The notes: a model not told the origin generated them from the sequence alone. DNA of 35,885 nt from Opitutaceae bacterium (GCA_005792355.1 SXSC01000106.1:1-35885); one strand, 5' to 3'; shown: positions 24,969-35,076, counted from the stretch's first letter. Translations and numbers: made by a program.

Positions 24969-26021
24969 ATGACGATCCGTCGCCGCCTTGTTTCCACCTT
25001 GATTTCCGTCGCGTCGATCGCCTCGGCGTTTGCCCAGTTCGGCGCTCCCGCCACCCCCGCCGCCCCCGCCACGGCGGCCCCCGTCGGTCCGTCCTCCGAC
25101 CCCGTCGCGCAGAACCTTAACCTCCGTTTCGCCAATGGCATCGTGGCGGTCGCCGAGGAAAAAATCATCACGGTCGCCGACGTCATGCAGTACATCGGGC
25201 CGCTGCTGCCGCAGCTGCGCAACGAAGCCAAGACCGAGAAGGAGTTCCAGGAACGCCTCGAACAGTTGCAGGACAGCGCCATCCAGGATCTCGTGGATCG
25301 GGTGCTGATCGTGAAGGAATTTCGCAAGGACGAGAAACGGCAGATCCCCATTGCCTACGTCGAAAACGCCCAGGCCGATGAACTCGCGGAGCGCTTCGAG
25401 GGCGACCGTTCCAAGTTCCTTGCCTACCTGCGGTCCAAGGGGCAGACGATTCGCGATTATCGCAAGGAACTCGAAGAAAACATCATCTTCCAATACATGC
25501 AGGGCCAGCAGCGCAAATCACAGAGCGTGGTGAGCCCGGTGCGCATCGAGACGTACTACAACGAAAACAAGGATCGTTTTTACCGGGAGGATGAAGTCCA
25601 CCTGCGCCTCATCCAGCTCACCCGCACCGAGACCGAGACCGACGCCACCCTGATGGAGCAGGGCAACATGGTCCTGGAACGTTTCAAGGCCGGCGAGAAA
25701 TTCGAAGAACTCGCCAAGCAGTTCAGCAAGGACCTGAAACGGAGCAAGGGCGGAGACTGGAGCTGGCTCAAGCGATCAGACTTCCGCAAGGAATTCAGCG
25801 AGGTGGCGTTCGACCTCAAGAAAGGCGAGGCGGGCAAGCCCATTTTGCTCCCCGAAGGGGCCTTCATTCTTTTCGCCGAGGACCGCCGCTTTGCCGGCAT
25901 CCAACCCCTCGACGAAGTGCGCGACCAGATCGAGCGCGTCCTGGTGCAGCAGATGGGTCGCGCGAGCCAGGAAAAGTGGCTGGAGCGTCTCCGCCGCAAC
26001 GGGTATATCAAGCATTATTGA
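24969..26021 (+). CDS. SurA-like periplasmic peptidyl-prolyl isomerase
   Basis: The 350-residue protein looks like a SurA/parvulin-type chaperone that assists outer-membrane proteins. A signal peptide ends near AFAQ (residue 23) and is followed by an Ala/Pro/Thr linker. A helical SurA N-domain runs from VAVAEEKIITVADVMQYIGP (about 58) to about 190. One parvulin-like domain follows (about 205-310: VHLRLIQLTRTETETD, FEELAKQFSKDLKRSKGGDW, then FDLKKGEAGKPI). A C-terminal helix closes it (VRDQIERVLVQQMGRAS). SurA of E. coli has two parvulin domains; here there is one. ATG 24969 gives a clean signal peptide. It follows mfd by 109 bases and ends in a hairpin-rich convergent spacer. Confidence 0.88.
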   Translation: MTIRRRLVSTLISVASIASAFAQFGAPATPAAPATAAPVGPSSDPVAQNLNLRFANGIVAVAEEKIITVADVMQYIGPLLPQLRNEAKTEKEFQERLEQLQDSAIQDLVDRVLIVKEFRKDEKRQIPIAYVENAQADELAERFEGDRSKFLAYLRSKGQTIRDYRKELEENIIFQYMQGQQRKSQSVVSPVRIETYYNENKDRFYREDEVHLRLIQLTRTETETDATLMEQGNMVLERFKAGEKFEELAKQFSKDLKRSKGGDWSWLKRSDFRKEFSEVAFDLKKGEAGKPILLPEGAFILFAEDRRFAGIQPLDEVRDQIERVLVQQMGRASQEKWLERLRRNGYIKHY

Positions 26022-26062
26022 TTCGGGCGCCGCGCAGCGGGCGCATCTCAGAGATTACGGAT

Positions 26063-26082
26063 CGGCGACACTCCTGTCGCCG
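26063..26082. repeat. Palindrome 1 in convergent spacer
   Basis: CGGCGACA (26063-26070) and TGTCGCCG (26075-26082) form a perfect 8-bp stem with loop CTCC, 42 bases after the PPIase stop. It has no T tract. It is one of three stems packed between the convergent PPIase and ThuA-like genes, and may serve as a repeat-derived bidirectional barrier to read-through. Confidence 0.6.
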
Positions 26083-26087
26083 TGCTT

Positions 26088-26107
26088 GGGCGGCTGGAAA
26101 GCCGCCC
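26088..26107. repeat. Palindrome 2 in convergent spacer
   Basis: GGGCGGCT (26088-26095) and AGCCGCCC (26100-26107) form a perfect 8-bp stem with loop GGAA, a stable tetraloop type. It lies five bases after palindrome 1. Confidence 0.6.
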
Positions 26108-26157
26108 CTCCGGGCGAACCGTCAACCGGCAGATGCGCGCTCGCGCAGCCTGAAATA

Positions 26158-26177
26158 GCGGGGTGAGGGCACCCCGC
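26158..26177. repeat. Palindrome 3 in convergent spacer
   Basis: GCGGGGTG (26158-26165) and CACCCCGC (26170-26177) form a perfect 8-bp stem with loop AGGG, 22 bases from the stop of the minus-strand ThuA-like gene, where it is placed to act as that gene's 3' end structure. Confidence 0.6.
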
Positions 26178-26199
26178 CTCCAACTAACCCATCAGTGGA

Positions 26200-26883
26200 T
26201 TACTGCCCCCGCGAGCCGGCCCATCCGGCGGCGTTGGCGATGACGCGGCGCACGTTTGCGTCCAAATAAGTCGGATACGTCTCGTGGCCCGGACGAAAAT
26301 AGAAAATGCGGCCGGCCCCGCGCCGCCAGCAACAGCCGCTCCGAAACACTTCCCCGCCCTCAAACCAGGAGATGAACACCTGCTCGTCGGGTGCCGGCAC
26401 GGCGAAAGGCTCACCGTACATCTCTTCGTGGGCGAGTTCGAAGAATGGCCCAAGGCCCGCCGCAATCGGGTGTCCCGGAGCACAGACCCAGAGGCGCTCA
26501 CGTTCGCCCGCGACCCGCCACTTCAGCGAGCAGGGCGTGCCCAGGAGGCGGATGAAAATTTTCGAATAATGGCCCGAGTGCAGCACAATCAGGCCCATGC
26601 CCTCGCGCACCCGCCGCTCAATCCGATCGACGATGTCGTCGCGTACTTTGGCATGCGCCCGATGGCCCCACCAGACCAGGACCTCGGTCTCGGCCAGGCG
26701 GGCCTCGGCCAAACCGTGATCCGGCTCCTGCAACGTCGCGGTCCCGATGCTCGCCTCCGGCAACCACTCGCGCAGCCCCGCCGCGATGGTCTCGTGCATG
26801 CCGTGAGGGTAGATCGCGGCGACCGCCGGGTCCGTTTGTTCCTGGACGTTCTCTCCCCACACGATGACGCGCAATGAATTCAT
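26200..26883 (-). CDS. ThuA-like (trehalose utilisation family) protein
   Basis: The 227-residue protein matches the ThuA-like family, a class-I glutamine-amidotransferase-like fold linked to sugar metabolism. It starts [16 protein letters not shown]. Family segments are [17 protein letters not shown] (about residues 25-41), a [10 protein letters not shown] motif (about 70-80), [14 protein letters not shown] (about 97-110), and [13 protein letters not shown] plus [14 protein letters not shown] at the end. It looks cytoplasmic, without signal peptide. Enzymatic activity for this group is not established. ATG 26883 is supported by the family start, and it leaves only 6 bases to the divergent radC GTG. 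There is a sugar-related gene cluster further right, but no direct link. Confidence 0.9.
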   Translation of the reverse strand: MNSLRVIVWGENVQEQTDPAVAAIYPHGMHETIAAGLREWLPEASIGTATLQEPDHGLAEARLAETEVLVWWGHRAHAKVRDDIVDRIERRVREGMGLIVLHSGHYSKIFIRLLGTPCSLKWRVAGERERLWVCAPGHPIAAGLGPFFELAHEEMYGEPFAVPAPDEQVFISWFEGGEVFRSGCCWRRGAGRIFYFRPGHETYPTYLDANVRRVIANAAGWAGSRGQ

Positions 26884-26889
26884 AGGCTG

Positions 26890-27663
26890 GTGCGGGAAGA
26901 GTTGGCACCGCGCGCAAATCTGTCCAAACCAAACCCTGTGCCCGCCGCCCCCGAATACCCCCTGCCCAACCGTTTGCGCGACATGGCGGTGGGCGAGCGT
27001 CCGCAGGAACGGCTCGAAAAATTCGGCCCCCAGAGTCTCAGCGACACCGAATTGCTCGCAATGCTCCTCCGCAGCGGAACCCAGGGAATGGATGTCGTGA
27101 CGCTTTCGTCGCGCCTGATTGCCGAGGCGGGTTCGCTGGCGGGACTGACGGGATGGAAAGACACGGATTTTCGACGGCTGAAGGGCATCGGGAAGATCAA
27201 GGCACTGCAAATGGTCGCGGTGATGGAGGTGGCGAAGCGGATTCTCACGCAACAGGCGGGCGACGAACCGTTGCTGAGTCGGCCTGAGTTGGTCCTGGCC
27301 TATTTGCAACCGATCGCCGCCGGGCTGGAGGTCGAGAAATTCTGGGTGCTCTGTCTCAACCGCCGGAACCGGCTGCTCAAGCGGGTGGAACTCACCTCGG
27401 GCACGGCCCACGCCACCCTCGCGCACCCGCGCGAGGTTTTCCGCATCGCGGTCCGGGAAGGGGCCTCCTCCATCGTGTGCGCCCACAATCACCCGAGCGG
27501 CGACCCCTCACCCAGCGCGCCCGATGTGCACGTCACCCGGATGCTGCGCGATGCCGCGCGGGCGGTGGACATCACGCTGATCGACCACCTCATCCTCGGC
27601 CGGGTCGCGGCGGATCCGATCGGCAAGGGCTACTACAGCTTCCGCGAGGCCGGCGTGATTTGA
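26890..27663 (+). CDS. radC: RadC family JAB1/MPN-domain protein
   Basis: The 257-residue protein belongs to the RadC (UPF0758) family. Despite the name, a DNA-repair role is not established; the domain is a JAMM metalloprotease-like fold. The N-terminal helix-hairpin-helix region has [39 protein letters not shown] and [11 protein letters not shown]. The metal site is visible as [15 protein letters not shown] (about residues 197-211) with the later IDHLILG. Start is uncertain: GTG 26890, GTG 26938 and ATG 26983 are in frame. The family motif RLRD before ATG 26983 argues for one of the GTG codons; 26890 leaves only 6 bases to the divergent ThuA-like start, which makes 26938 attractive. Confidence 0.93.
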   Translation: MREELAPRANLSKPNPVPAAPEYPLPNRLRDMAVGERPQERLEKFGPQSLSDTELLAMLLRSGTQGMDVVTLSSRLIAEAGSLAGLTGWKDTDFRRLKGIGKIKALQMVAVMEVAKRILTQQAGDEPLLSRPELVLAYLQPIAAGLEVEKFWVLCLNRRNRLLKRVELTSGTAHATLAHPREVFRIAVREGASSIVCAHNHPSGDPSPSAPDVHVTRMLRDAARAVDITLIDHLILGRVAADPIGKGYYSFREAGVI

Positions 27664-27683
27664 ACGCTGCGCCGGCGGAGACT

Positions 27684-28610
27684 TCACTTCCGCGCCGGCG
27701 CGCTCGCGCGCACCGCCGCCTGGCGCATCTCCTCGGTCTTGACCACGGATCGTTCCGTGTCGCCCGGGAAAATCTCCGGCGCGATTTCCACGCGAAATTG
27801 TTCCCAGGCGGCCGACAGAAAACCTCGGATGTCTTTCTTCTGAAGCAAATGCACCTGCTCCGCCTGGGTCCGTAGCTCCGGAATGCCCGTCTGGTGGAGC
27901 TTCTGACTGGACTCAAGCAGGGTCGCAAAATGCCCCTGCGCCTCGGGCAGCGGACTCGACTTGAGGCTCTCCACCAACTCCGAAAAACCCAGTTCGGGCA
28001 GGCGCGGCAGCAGGGTGGTTTCAATGCCATTCGCGCTCAACACCTCCAGTTGGGCATCCGCGATCTGGTCGGCAAGTTTCACCTCCTCCTCCATTTGTTG
28101 CGAGGCGGTAAGCGTGAGCTCGAACGCCTCCAACGCTCCGGAGGAATACACCTGCGAGTGCCGGGAATAGCCCGAACACGCCAGATTACGCGCATTCCCG
28201 AGAATCTGGGAAAACTCGACCATCTTCGCGTCGAAGCGCTCGAGGCATTGCATCCAGGCGTCCTTCTGCTGCCAAGCCCCCAGCGCTTCGATGTATTCCG
28301 GACAATCCGCCCGCAGTGCGCTCTCAATCTCGTCCTCGATCAACTTGGCGACGTATGCGTCACAGGCATCGAAGAGCTTCATCCGCTGGCGCAGGCGCTC
28401 CACCGCCTGTTCCACCTTGACCACCCGCGCCTGATGCTCGGTCCGTTTCGCGCGCGAAAAAATCATGAACGGCGGACGCGTGGCATGCAGGGCCCGCAGT
28501 TCCGTCTCCCCTTGCGTCCACTGCGGCGTGGTCAGTGCACGGCCGAGCTTCAGGTGCGCCTCGCGGTGCAAGAGGTCACGAATTTTTTGAGTAAGGCCGG
28601 ATTCGCTCAT
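27684..28610 (-). CDS. Helical, coiled-coil-like protein of unknown function
   Basis: The 308-residue product is not recognised. It is almost entirely alpha-helical with repeated charged heptads, for example EHQARVVKVEQAVERLRQRM and ASQQMEEEVKLADQIADAQ. No signal peptide or membrane segment is visible, and three of the Cys lie in the middle third. A role as a cytoplasmic structural or scaffolding protein is only a guess. ATG 28610 (MSESGLTQKIRDLL) is preferred to an upstream in-frame ATG at 28631 because the upstream residues look noncoding; both are possible. It lies on the same strand as tRNA-Tyr, 139 bases downstream of it, and converges with radC across 20 bases of G+C-rich palindromic sequence. 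Confidence 0.8.
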   Translation of the reverse strand: MSESGLTQKIRDLLHREAHLKLGRALTTPQWTQGETELRALHATRPPFMIFSRAKRTEHQARVVKVEQAVERLRQRMKLFDACDAYVAKLIEDEIESALRADCPEYIEALGAWQQKDAWMQCLERFDAKMVEFSQILGNARNLACSGYSRHSQVYSSGALEAFELTLTASQQMEEEVKLADQIADAQLEVLSANGIETTLLPRLPELGFSELVESLKSSPLPEAQGHFATLLESSQKLHQTGIPELRTQAEQVHLLQKKDIRGFLSAAWEQFRVEIAPEIFPGDTERSVVKTEEMRQAAVRASAPARK

Positions 28611-28749
28611 GGATGTCGGAGAGCAATTCACGCGAAAAAAATATCCCGGGCAAGGTTTTCGTCACGTGGTCGAAGGCATTGAAGGGCATTTCTCCGGCTC
28701 CGGTGTCAAATTACTCGGCACCTGAAAGGGGCGGCCTTGGCGTCGAAAA

Positions 28750-28833
28750 TGGTGGTGGAGGTTGGATTCGAACCAACGGTGTCGTAAGACGGGAGATTTA
28801 CAGTCTCCGGAGCGGCCACTGCTCAACTCCACC
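28750..28833 (-). tRNA. tRNA-Tyr (GUA)
   Basis: On the minus strand the 84-base gene folds fully. Acceptor arms are GGTGGAG (5') and CTCCACC (3'), with discriminator A and an encoded CCA (28750-28752). The D arm is GAGC/GCTC. The anticodon stem is GGAGA/TCTCC with loop CTGTAAA, giving anticodon GTA. A long variable arm contains GTC/GAC, as in class II tRNAs, and the T arm is GTTGGTTCGAATCCAAC. It lies 113 bases after the tpiA stop on the same strand. Confidence 0.95.
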
Positions 28834-28946
28834 AAAGTGAAGGGACTAAGACACAAACTCTGTCGTGCTCCTCAAGTGAAAAATCCGGCCAATTTCGTTG
28901 TGCCGCCTGGTGCCATGAGAAAGCCTAGGATCGCAGTCTGCTCCCG

Positions 28947-29717
28947 TTACCTGGCCGCCGCCGCCGCGTTCACCAGCTCGACAAAGCTGCGCGCTTCCAG
29001 GGCCGCCCCACCAATCAGGCCGCCATCGATGTCCTTTTGCGCCAGTAATTCCGGAGCATTGGACGGCTTCATGGATCCACCATAAAGAATCCTCACCTTT
29101 TGCGCCGCCGGCTCGCCGAACAGTTTGACCAGCAGCCCGCGAATGAAGGCATGGACTTCCTGCGCCTGCTCGGTCGTCGCCACCTTGCCGGTGCCAAGCG
29201 CCCAGACCGGCTCGTACGCGACGGTGACGGATGGCGCGTGGTCTTTGCCCACACCTTCGAGGCCGCGCTCAACCTGCGTCTGCACGACCTTGAGGGTCGC
29301 ACCGGATTCGCGCTCGGCCAGAGTCTCGCCCACACAGAAAATTGGGCGGAGCTGATTCTTCAGCGCCGCGAGGAGCTTCCGGTTCACCGTTTCGTCCGTC
29401 TCGCCGAAGTACAAGCGACGCTCACTGTGGCCAAGGATGACGTGCGTCGTGAAGATGGCCCGCAGCATCGGCGCGGACACCTCTCCGGTGAAGGCCCCGG
29501 CGGCCTCGTGGTGCATGTTCTGCGCGCCAAGCCTGACATTGGAACCCTCCAGCGCCTTGCCCGCGGCTTCGAGCCCGGTAAACGGGGGACAGACGACAAC
29601 TTCGACGTCCGCCTGCTTGCCAACGGCCGCAACGATGTCGCGCACGAGCGCCACGCCATCGGCGGACGTCTTGTTCATCTTCCAATTGCCGGCGATTATT
29701 TTCTTTCGAGTGATCAT
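28947..29717 (-). CDS. tpiA: Triose-phosphate isomerase
   Basis: TpiA interconverts dihydroxyacetone phosphate and glyceraldehyde 3-phosphate. The 256-residue length is normal. The catalytic Lys is in GNWKMN (about residue 12), the catalytic His in ILGHSERRLYFGE (about 94-106), and the catalytic Glu in VAYEPVWALGTGK (about 166-178), whose end is the mobile loop. Phosphate-binding residues are in ILYGGSMKPSN and GGLIGGAALEARSF. It is third in the gap-pgk-tpiA order, 91 bases after pgk; that spacer contains an imperfect stem (GCGAG 29765-29769 with CTCGC 29775-29779). tRNA-Tyr follows. Confidence 0.97.
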   Translation of the reverse strand: MITRKKIIAGNWKMNKTSADGVALVRDIVAAVGKQADVEVVVCPPFTGLEAAGKALEGSNVRLGAQNMHHEAAGAFTGEVSAPMLRAIFTTHVILGHSERRLYFGETDETVNRKLLAALKNQLRPIFCVGETLAERESGATLKVVQTQVERGLEGVGKDHAPSVTVAYEPVWALGTGKVATTEQAQEVHAFIRGLLVKLFGEPAAQKVRILYGGSMKPSNAPELLAQKDIDGGLIGGAALEARSFVELVNAAAAAR

Positions 29718-29808
29718 GGTGAGGGAGATTGGATTTGGCAGGTTGCGCGCGTGGGCGGCGGTTTGCGAGGCTGACTCGCAACCCCCTTACCGCCGGCGAA
29801 CGTGACGG

Positions 29809-31059
29809 TCAGGTCTCCAGAAACGCCACCCCCGGAAGCACCTTGCCCTCGAGGAATTCGAGGCTCGCGCCGCCGCCGGTGGAACAGTGGGTGACCTGGT
29901 CGGCCACCTTGAACTTCTTGGCCGCCGTCGCGGTGTCTCCTCCGCCGACAACCGTGGTGGCGCCCGCGGCGGTGGCCTTCGCGATCGCCGCGGCCATCGC
30001 CTTGGTCGAACCGGCGAACTTCTCGAACTCGAAAACGCCCGAAGGCCCGTTCCACACGATCGTTCTGGAGCGGCCAATCGCCTGCCCAAATACCTCGATC
30101 GACTTCGGCCCGCCATCGAGCCCCATCCAGCCGGCCGGAATACCCTCCCGATCGGAGACCACCCGGGTGTTGGCGTTGGGATCGAATTTGTCCGCGATCA
30201 CGAAATCGACCGGCAGGGTGATTCTCACGTTCTTGGCAGCCGCCTTGGCGAAGAGTTCCTTCGCAATCCTGGCGCCTTCGGCATCGAACAGACTGTCACC
30301 GATGCTCATGCCTTCGAGTTCCCGCTTGAACGTGAAGGCCATGCCGCCGCCGATGATGATCTCGTTGGCCTGCTCGAGGAGATTGTTGATCAGGGGAATC
30401 TTGTCCGCGATCTTGGCTCCGCCCAAAATGGCGAGAAGCGGGCGTTGCGGAGTTTCCAGCACCGCCGCAAAGGCCTTGAGCTCCGCCTCCATCAGAAAAC
30501 CCGCCGCCTTGTCGGCCAGCGCGACCCCGACCATCGACGAGTGGGCGCGATGCGCGGTGCCAAACGCATCGTTCACGAACACATCGCCGAGCTTCGTCAG
30601 ACTCGCGCAAAAGGCCGCCACGGCGGACTTGTCCGCCGCCTTCTTCGAGCCGTCCTCCAGCTTTACCTTCGTCTCCTCCTCGATGTGGAAACGCAGATTC
30701 TCCAGGAGGACGACCTCGCCAGGTTTCAGCACTCCCGCCGCACACGCGGCCTCAACCGCCGGCCCCACGCAATCGGTCAGGAACTTCACCGGACGGCCCA
30801 GGAGCTTTTCCAACTCCACCGCCACCGGCCGGAGCGAAAACTTGGCGATCGTCTGGCCGTCGGGCCGGCCGAGGTGCGACATCAGCACCACCGACGCCCC
30901 TTTTTCGAGCGCATACTTGATCGTCGGCAACGCCGCGACCACGCGCTGGTTGTTGGTGATGACACCGGTCGCCTTGTCCTGCGGGACATTGAAGTCGACG
31001 CGCATGAGCACGCGCTGGCCGGCGAGATTCAGGTCGCGAATACTTTTGAACTTGGGCAT
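29809..31059 (-). CDS. pgk: Phosphoglycerate kinase
   Basis: Pgk makes ATP and 3-phosphoglycerate from 1,3-bisphosphoglycerate. The 416-residue protein shows the substrate-site segment [19 protein letters not shown] (about residues 17-35), SHLGRPDG (about 60), the GAKI hinge ([20 protein letters not shown]), and the nucleotide-binding end [17 protein letters not shown] with [14 protein letters not shown]. Start [14 protein letters not shown] is typical. It is preceded by a 131-base spacer from gap containing structured RNA (31070-31198). No clear Shine-Dalgarno precedes the ATG; the region immediately upstream is one arm of a possible stem, so translation may be regulated. Confidence 0.97.
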   Translation of the reverse strand: MPKFKSIRDLNLAGQRVLMRVDFNVPQDKATGVITNNQRVVAALPTIKYALEKGASVVLMSHLGRPDGQTIAKFSLRPVAVELEKLLGRPVKFLTDCVGPAVEAACAAGVLKPGEVVLLENLRFHIEEETKVKLEDGSKKAADKSAVAAFCASLTKLGDVFVNDAFGTAHRAHSSMVGVALADKAAGFLMEAELKAFAAVLETPQRPLLAILGGAKIADKIPLINNLLEQANEIIIGGGMAFTFKRELEGMSIGDSLFDAEGARIAKELFAKAAAKNVRITLPVDFVIADKFDPNANTRVVSDREGIPAGWMGLDGGPKSIEVFGQAIGRSRTIVWNGPSGVFEFEKFAGSTKAMAAAIAKATAAGATTVVGGGDTATAAKKFKVADQVTHCSTGGGASLEFLEGKVLPGVAFLET

Positions 31060-31069
31060 GGCGAAATCG

Positions 31070-31158
31070 CTGAAGGACTGAAGAGCTGAAAGGCTGGATC
31101 AGAAAGGCCGAAAGCCCGCGGGACTGGCGCTGACGGATTCAGGCCGCCAGTCCTTCAG
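31070..31158 (-). promoter_or_regulatory. Two mutually exclusive stems before pgk
   Basis: In the transcript, arm A (31158-31145, CTGAAGGACTGGCG) can pair in two ways. With CGCCAGTCC (31129-31121) it makes a 9-bp stem. With CAGTCCTTCAG (31080-31070) it makes an 11-bp stem that reaches to 10 bases before the pgk start codon. Both use GGACTG of arm A, so only one can form. This is the layout of an RNA switch or attenuator; no ligand motif is recognised, and no experimental support exists. Confidence 0.4.
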
Positions 31159-31170
31159 ACTTTCCACCCT

Positions 31171-32255
<1,085 letters not shown>

Positions 32256-32410
32256 TCAATGTTGATTACTGCGTTGAGATGAAGCCGCGTGAACGCGGAC
32301 CATCGACTGAATGGCTGGGCCGCGGTAGATGCAAGGGTTTTGGTACCGAGAATTTTGACCTAAACTCCGCATCATTTGCGGCCCGCCTCCGTCCCTGGTG
32401 GGCGGCCCCT

Positions 32411-34867
32411 CTACCGATTGCTTTCGCTGACCCAAAGCCCGCATCCGAGCGGCGGCAGCCAGAGCGACGTCTCAATCGGGCGACGCTGGCCGTGCGCGTC
32501 CGCCCCGTAAAACCGCTCCTGGTCAGCCAGCATCTTCCAGCCGCTTTGGGCCGGGCCGTCGATCAAACCGGCAAGGGGGAGGTTAATCTCAGTTAGCGTG
32601 GGATTGATGGCAAAAAACAACCGGACCGGCCCTTGGGATTGATCGGCGTTGTAGACGACCGCCAACGCGGGTGAGGCCGCGGCATGGGCAAATTTAAAAA
32701 AGCCTTCGCTCGGCAGCTGGGACTGTCGCAGCAACCGCCCGAGCTCACTGCGCCGGAAGGCAATCCAGTCAGCGAAATAGACGTGCGTACCCTGGAAGCG
32801 GTGAATTCGCCGGTAATCGAGCGCGTTGAGTTCGCCGCGCAGGTAGGTGTTGTTGACGCCGTGTTTCGAGCGCAGAAAATCCTGCCCCGCCGCCAGCATT
32901 GGCACGCCGAGCGACATGAAGAGCAACGCCGCCATCAAATGGGTGCGCCGCCGGTCATTTTCGGTGGGAACGAACCCATTGTGATGCCCCCGCTCCGTAA
33001 TCACATCGAGCCAGGTGCGGTCGTCGTGGGACTCGGTGTAGTTGATGGTCTGCGCGGGCCATTTCGCAAAATACCAGGGCGAGCCCCGCAGAAAATATTC
33101 CATGCGCGCGGCGGCGCCGTTGCCCCGCACGTAGTCGCGCACAAAATCACGATAGCCGTCGTTCCACGACGCCCAGCCCGTGTCGCGCAGCGCGCCGGCA
33201 ATGTGCCCGCGAAAACTCCACGGCTCCGCGATCAAAATCACATCGGGCTTCACCCGCTTCAGCGCCATTTCGATTTCCCGCAGCACCTCCACCCCGAGCA
33301 ACTCGGCGAGGTCGAAGCGGAAGCCGTCGATGCCGTACGCCTCGATGAAATGCACGCAGCTGTCGATGATCAGGCGGCGCGCCATCGCCGAACGCGCCCG
33401 CAGATCGTTGCCGCAACCGCTCCAGTTGGTGAGGGCGCCGCTGGCGTCCTGCTCAAAGTAATACAGCCGGTCGATGCACTTCAAGTGCGTCGGCACGCCC
33501 ACGTGGTTGTACACCACGTCGAGCACCACCGCCACGCCGCGCCGGTGCAACGCCGCCACCAATTGCTGCAGCTCGCGCACGCCGGACGCTTGCTCCGGCT
33601 CGAGCGCGTACGAGCTCTCGGGCGCAAAGTAATTGTTCGTCATGTAACCCCAGTGATACTCCCCGACCGTCACGTTATCGAATTCCTGCACCGGCTGGAG
33701 CTCCACGCAATTGACCCCGAGGCGATGCAGGTAGAACGCGTCGCTCTCGACCCACTTCCGCAGCCCCGTGAATCCACGCCGTTCCTCGTCCCCGGCCGCC
33801 ACCGGCGCGTTTTGCGCGAGATCGCGCACATGGGCCTCCACGATGACGAGGTCGTGCCAGGACGGCGTCTGGAACGAGCGATCCCCCCGCCCCACCCACG
33901 CCGCCTCCAGCACGATGCCGGGGCCGTCGCGCCCGATCGCCGCCTGGGCATACGGGTCGAGCACGCGCGTCTTGGCCTCGAAGCCGTCGAGACTTCCGTC
34001 GATCGCGTACCAGTACAGCCAGCCATGGAGATTTCGATCAAGGACGACCTGCCAGACGCCCGCCGCACCATCCGCACCAGCCGGACGGGCGAGTTCATAG
34101 GAAACAGAACTCTCCAGTTCGCCGCGCACGCGGGCGATCGAGAGCGTCACGGCTCGGGCGCGCGGTGCAAAGATGCGGAAAAGCGTCTCGCTGCCCTGCA
34201 CGATGGCGCCGAGGGGAAGGTCGGTCTTGAGCTTGAAAAAGAAGGGGCCCGGCACGAGCGGCACGGCCTCGCCCGTGCCCTCCGCCCAACCGGCCGACCA
34301 GGGCTCGGCCAGATTCAGCGACTCGCCGATGGTGAATCGCCAGAGGTGCCAGCCGGTGCGGGCGGGATCGAGCAACCGGTTCACGTTGCCAGTGGCGTCC
34401 CGGATCAGGTTGGGCGCATCCGTCGGCGGCATCAGCCATTGGTGTTCACCCGTGACAAACTTGAAGTGCTGGCCCTCGGTGCCCGGGAACCGCGCCGCCT
34501 CCCCCTTCCACAACAGGACGCGTTCTCCCTCCAATTCCGCCGGGTGCAGCTGCCACTCGGCCCGGCCGATGGCATCCTGCCAGCCGTTGAAATCGCCCGC
34601 CAGGTAGACCTTGTCGATGGCCGGCTCGACGTCGCAGTCATGCTCCAATGGCAGCACGAATGAAACCGATCCCGCGTCGTCGAAAAAATAACCGTACAGC
34701 CGGCCGGCCGGCAATCCGGGAGCGGGTGCCAGCGCCTGCGGAGTCGGACAGTGCCGGCCCAGCGTGAAACGCGGATGCGAGCGCCGGGCCCAGTCGCGAT
34801 CGAGTTCGATGATGCCCGAGGAGGGCGACTCAAGCCAGGCGCGGACGATGCGGTGTGGTGCGGCCAT
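32411..34867 (-). CDS. GH13 alpha-glucan debranching enzyme (pullulanase/isoamylase type)
   Basis: The 818-residue protein hydrolyses alpha-glucans. The N-terminal ~300 residues hold CBM-like/beta-sandwich modules (VYLAGDFNGWQDAIGRAEWQ, then RIFAPRARAVTLSIARV). The catalytic barrel shows region I DVVYNHV, region II GFRFDLAEL with nucleophile Asp519, region III LIAEPWSF with acid/base Glu548, and region IV NYTESHDDRTW with Asp615. The YNHV and AEPW forms point to pullulanase/debranching type rather than alpha-amylase. No signal peptide is visible, so it probably acts on intracellular glycogen, which fits the glycolytic genes next door. It is separated from gap by 173 bases. Precise bond specificity is not settled. 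Confidence 0.92.
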   Translation of the reverse strand: MAAPHRIVRAWLESPSSGIIELDRDWARRSHPRFTLGRHCPTPQALAPAPGLPAGRLYGYFFDDAGSVSFVLPLEHDCDVEPAIDKVYLAGDFNGWQDAIGRAEWQLHPAELEGERVLLWKGEAARFPGTEGQHFKFVTGEHQWLMPPTDAPNLIRDATGNVNRLLDPARTGWHLWRFTIGESLNLAEPWSAGWAEGTGEAVPLVPGPFFFKLKTDLPLGAIVQGSETLFRIFAPRARAVTLSIARVRGELESSVSYELARPAGADGAAGVWQVVLDRNLHGWLYWYAIDGSLDGFEAKTRVLDPYAQAAIGRDGPGIVLEAAWVGRGDRSFQTPSWHDLVIVEAHVRDLAQNAPVAAGDEERRGFTGLRKWVESDAFYLHRLGVNCVELQPVQEFDNVTVGEYHWGYMTNNYFAPESSYALEPEQASGVRELQQLVAALHRRGVAVVLDVVYNHVGVPTHLKCIDRLYYFEQDASGALTNWSGCGNDLRARSAMARRLIIDSCVHFIEAYGIDGFRFDLAELLGVEVLREIEMALKRVKPDVILIAEPWSFRGHIAGALRDTGWASWNDGYRDFVRDYVRGNGAAARMEYFLRGSPWYFAKWPAQTINYTESHDDRTWLDVITERGHHNGFVPTENDRRRTHLMAALLFMSLGVPMLAAGQDFLRSKHGVNNTYLRGELNALDYRRIHRFQGTHVYFADWIAFRRSELGRLLRQSQLPSEGFFKFAHAAASPALAVVYNADQSQGPVRLFFAINPTLTEINLPLAGLIDGPAQSGWKMLADQERFYGADAHGQRRPIETSLWLPPLGCGLWVSESNR

Positions 34868-34983
34868 GCGGTAGGAGAGTCGACAGCATCGGGCGCGCCA
34901 CCGCGGTCACAAGCGGGAATTCCACAGTGGGATTGCTTCATCCCCCTTGGGTCCGATACCCTGAAGCTTGCTTCGACTTGGAC

Positions 34984-35030
34984 GTAGCCGGCCTCGGTGA
35001 GGCCGGACCGGGGTCGGCGACCCTGGCTAC
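34984..35030. repeat. Cloverleaf-like palindromic element
   Basis: Outer arms GTAGCC (34984-34989) and GGCTAC (35025-35030) enclose two inner hairpins. One is CCGGCCTC/GAGGCCGG (34988-34995 with 34999-35006). The other is GGGTC/GACCC (35011-35015 with 35019-35023). The outer stem and first hairpin share two bases, so they compete slightly. The design is typical of REP-like mobile palindromes; I recall similar elements in Opitutaceae genomes, but cannot check copy number. Confidence 0.65.
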
Positions 35031-35053
35031 ATCTTCCGAATTTCCGTAATGCT

Positions 35054-35076
35054 CCGGAGCTTGCTCCGGGGATTTT
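35054..35076 (+). terminator. Terminator-like stem with T tract
   Basis: CCGGAGC (35054-35060) and GCTCCGG (35063-35069) make a 7-bp stem with a very short loop, followed by GGA and five T (35072-35076). It reads as a Rho-independent terminator on the plus strand, although no plus-strand gene ends nearby, so it may be a repeat copy. Confidence 0.4.

Noticed and set aside
32684..34663. A 659-codon open frame antisense to the GH13 gene
   Set aside because: All four GH13 catalytic regions are on the minus strand here; the plus-strand product is Arg/His-rich with no domain.
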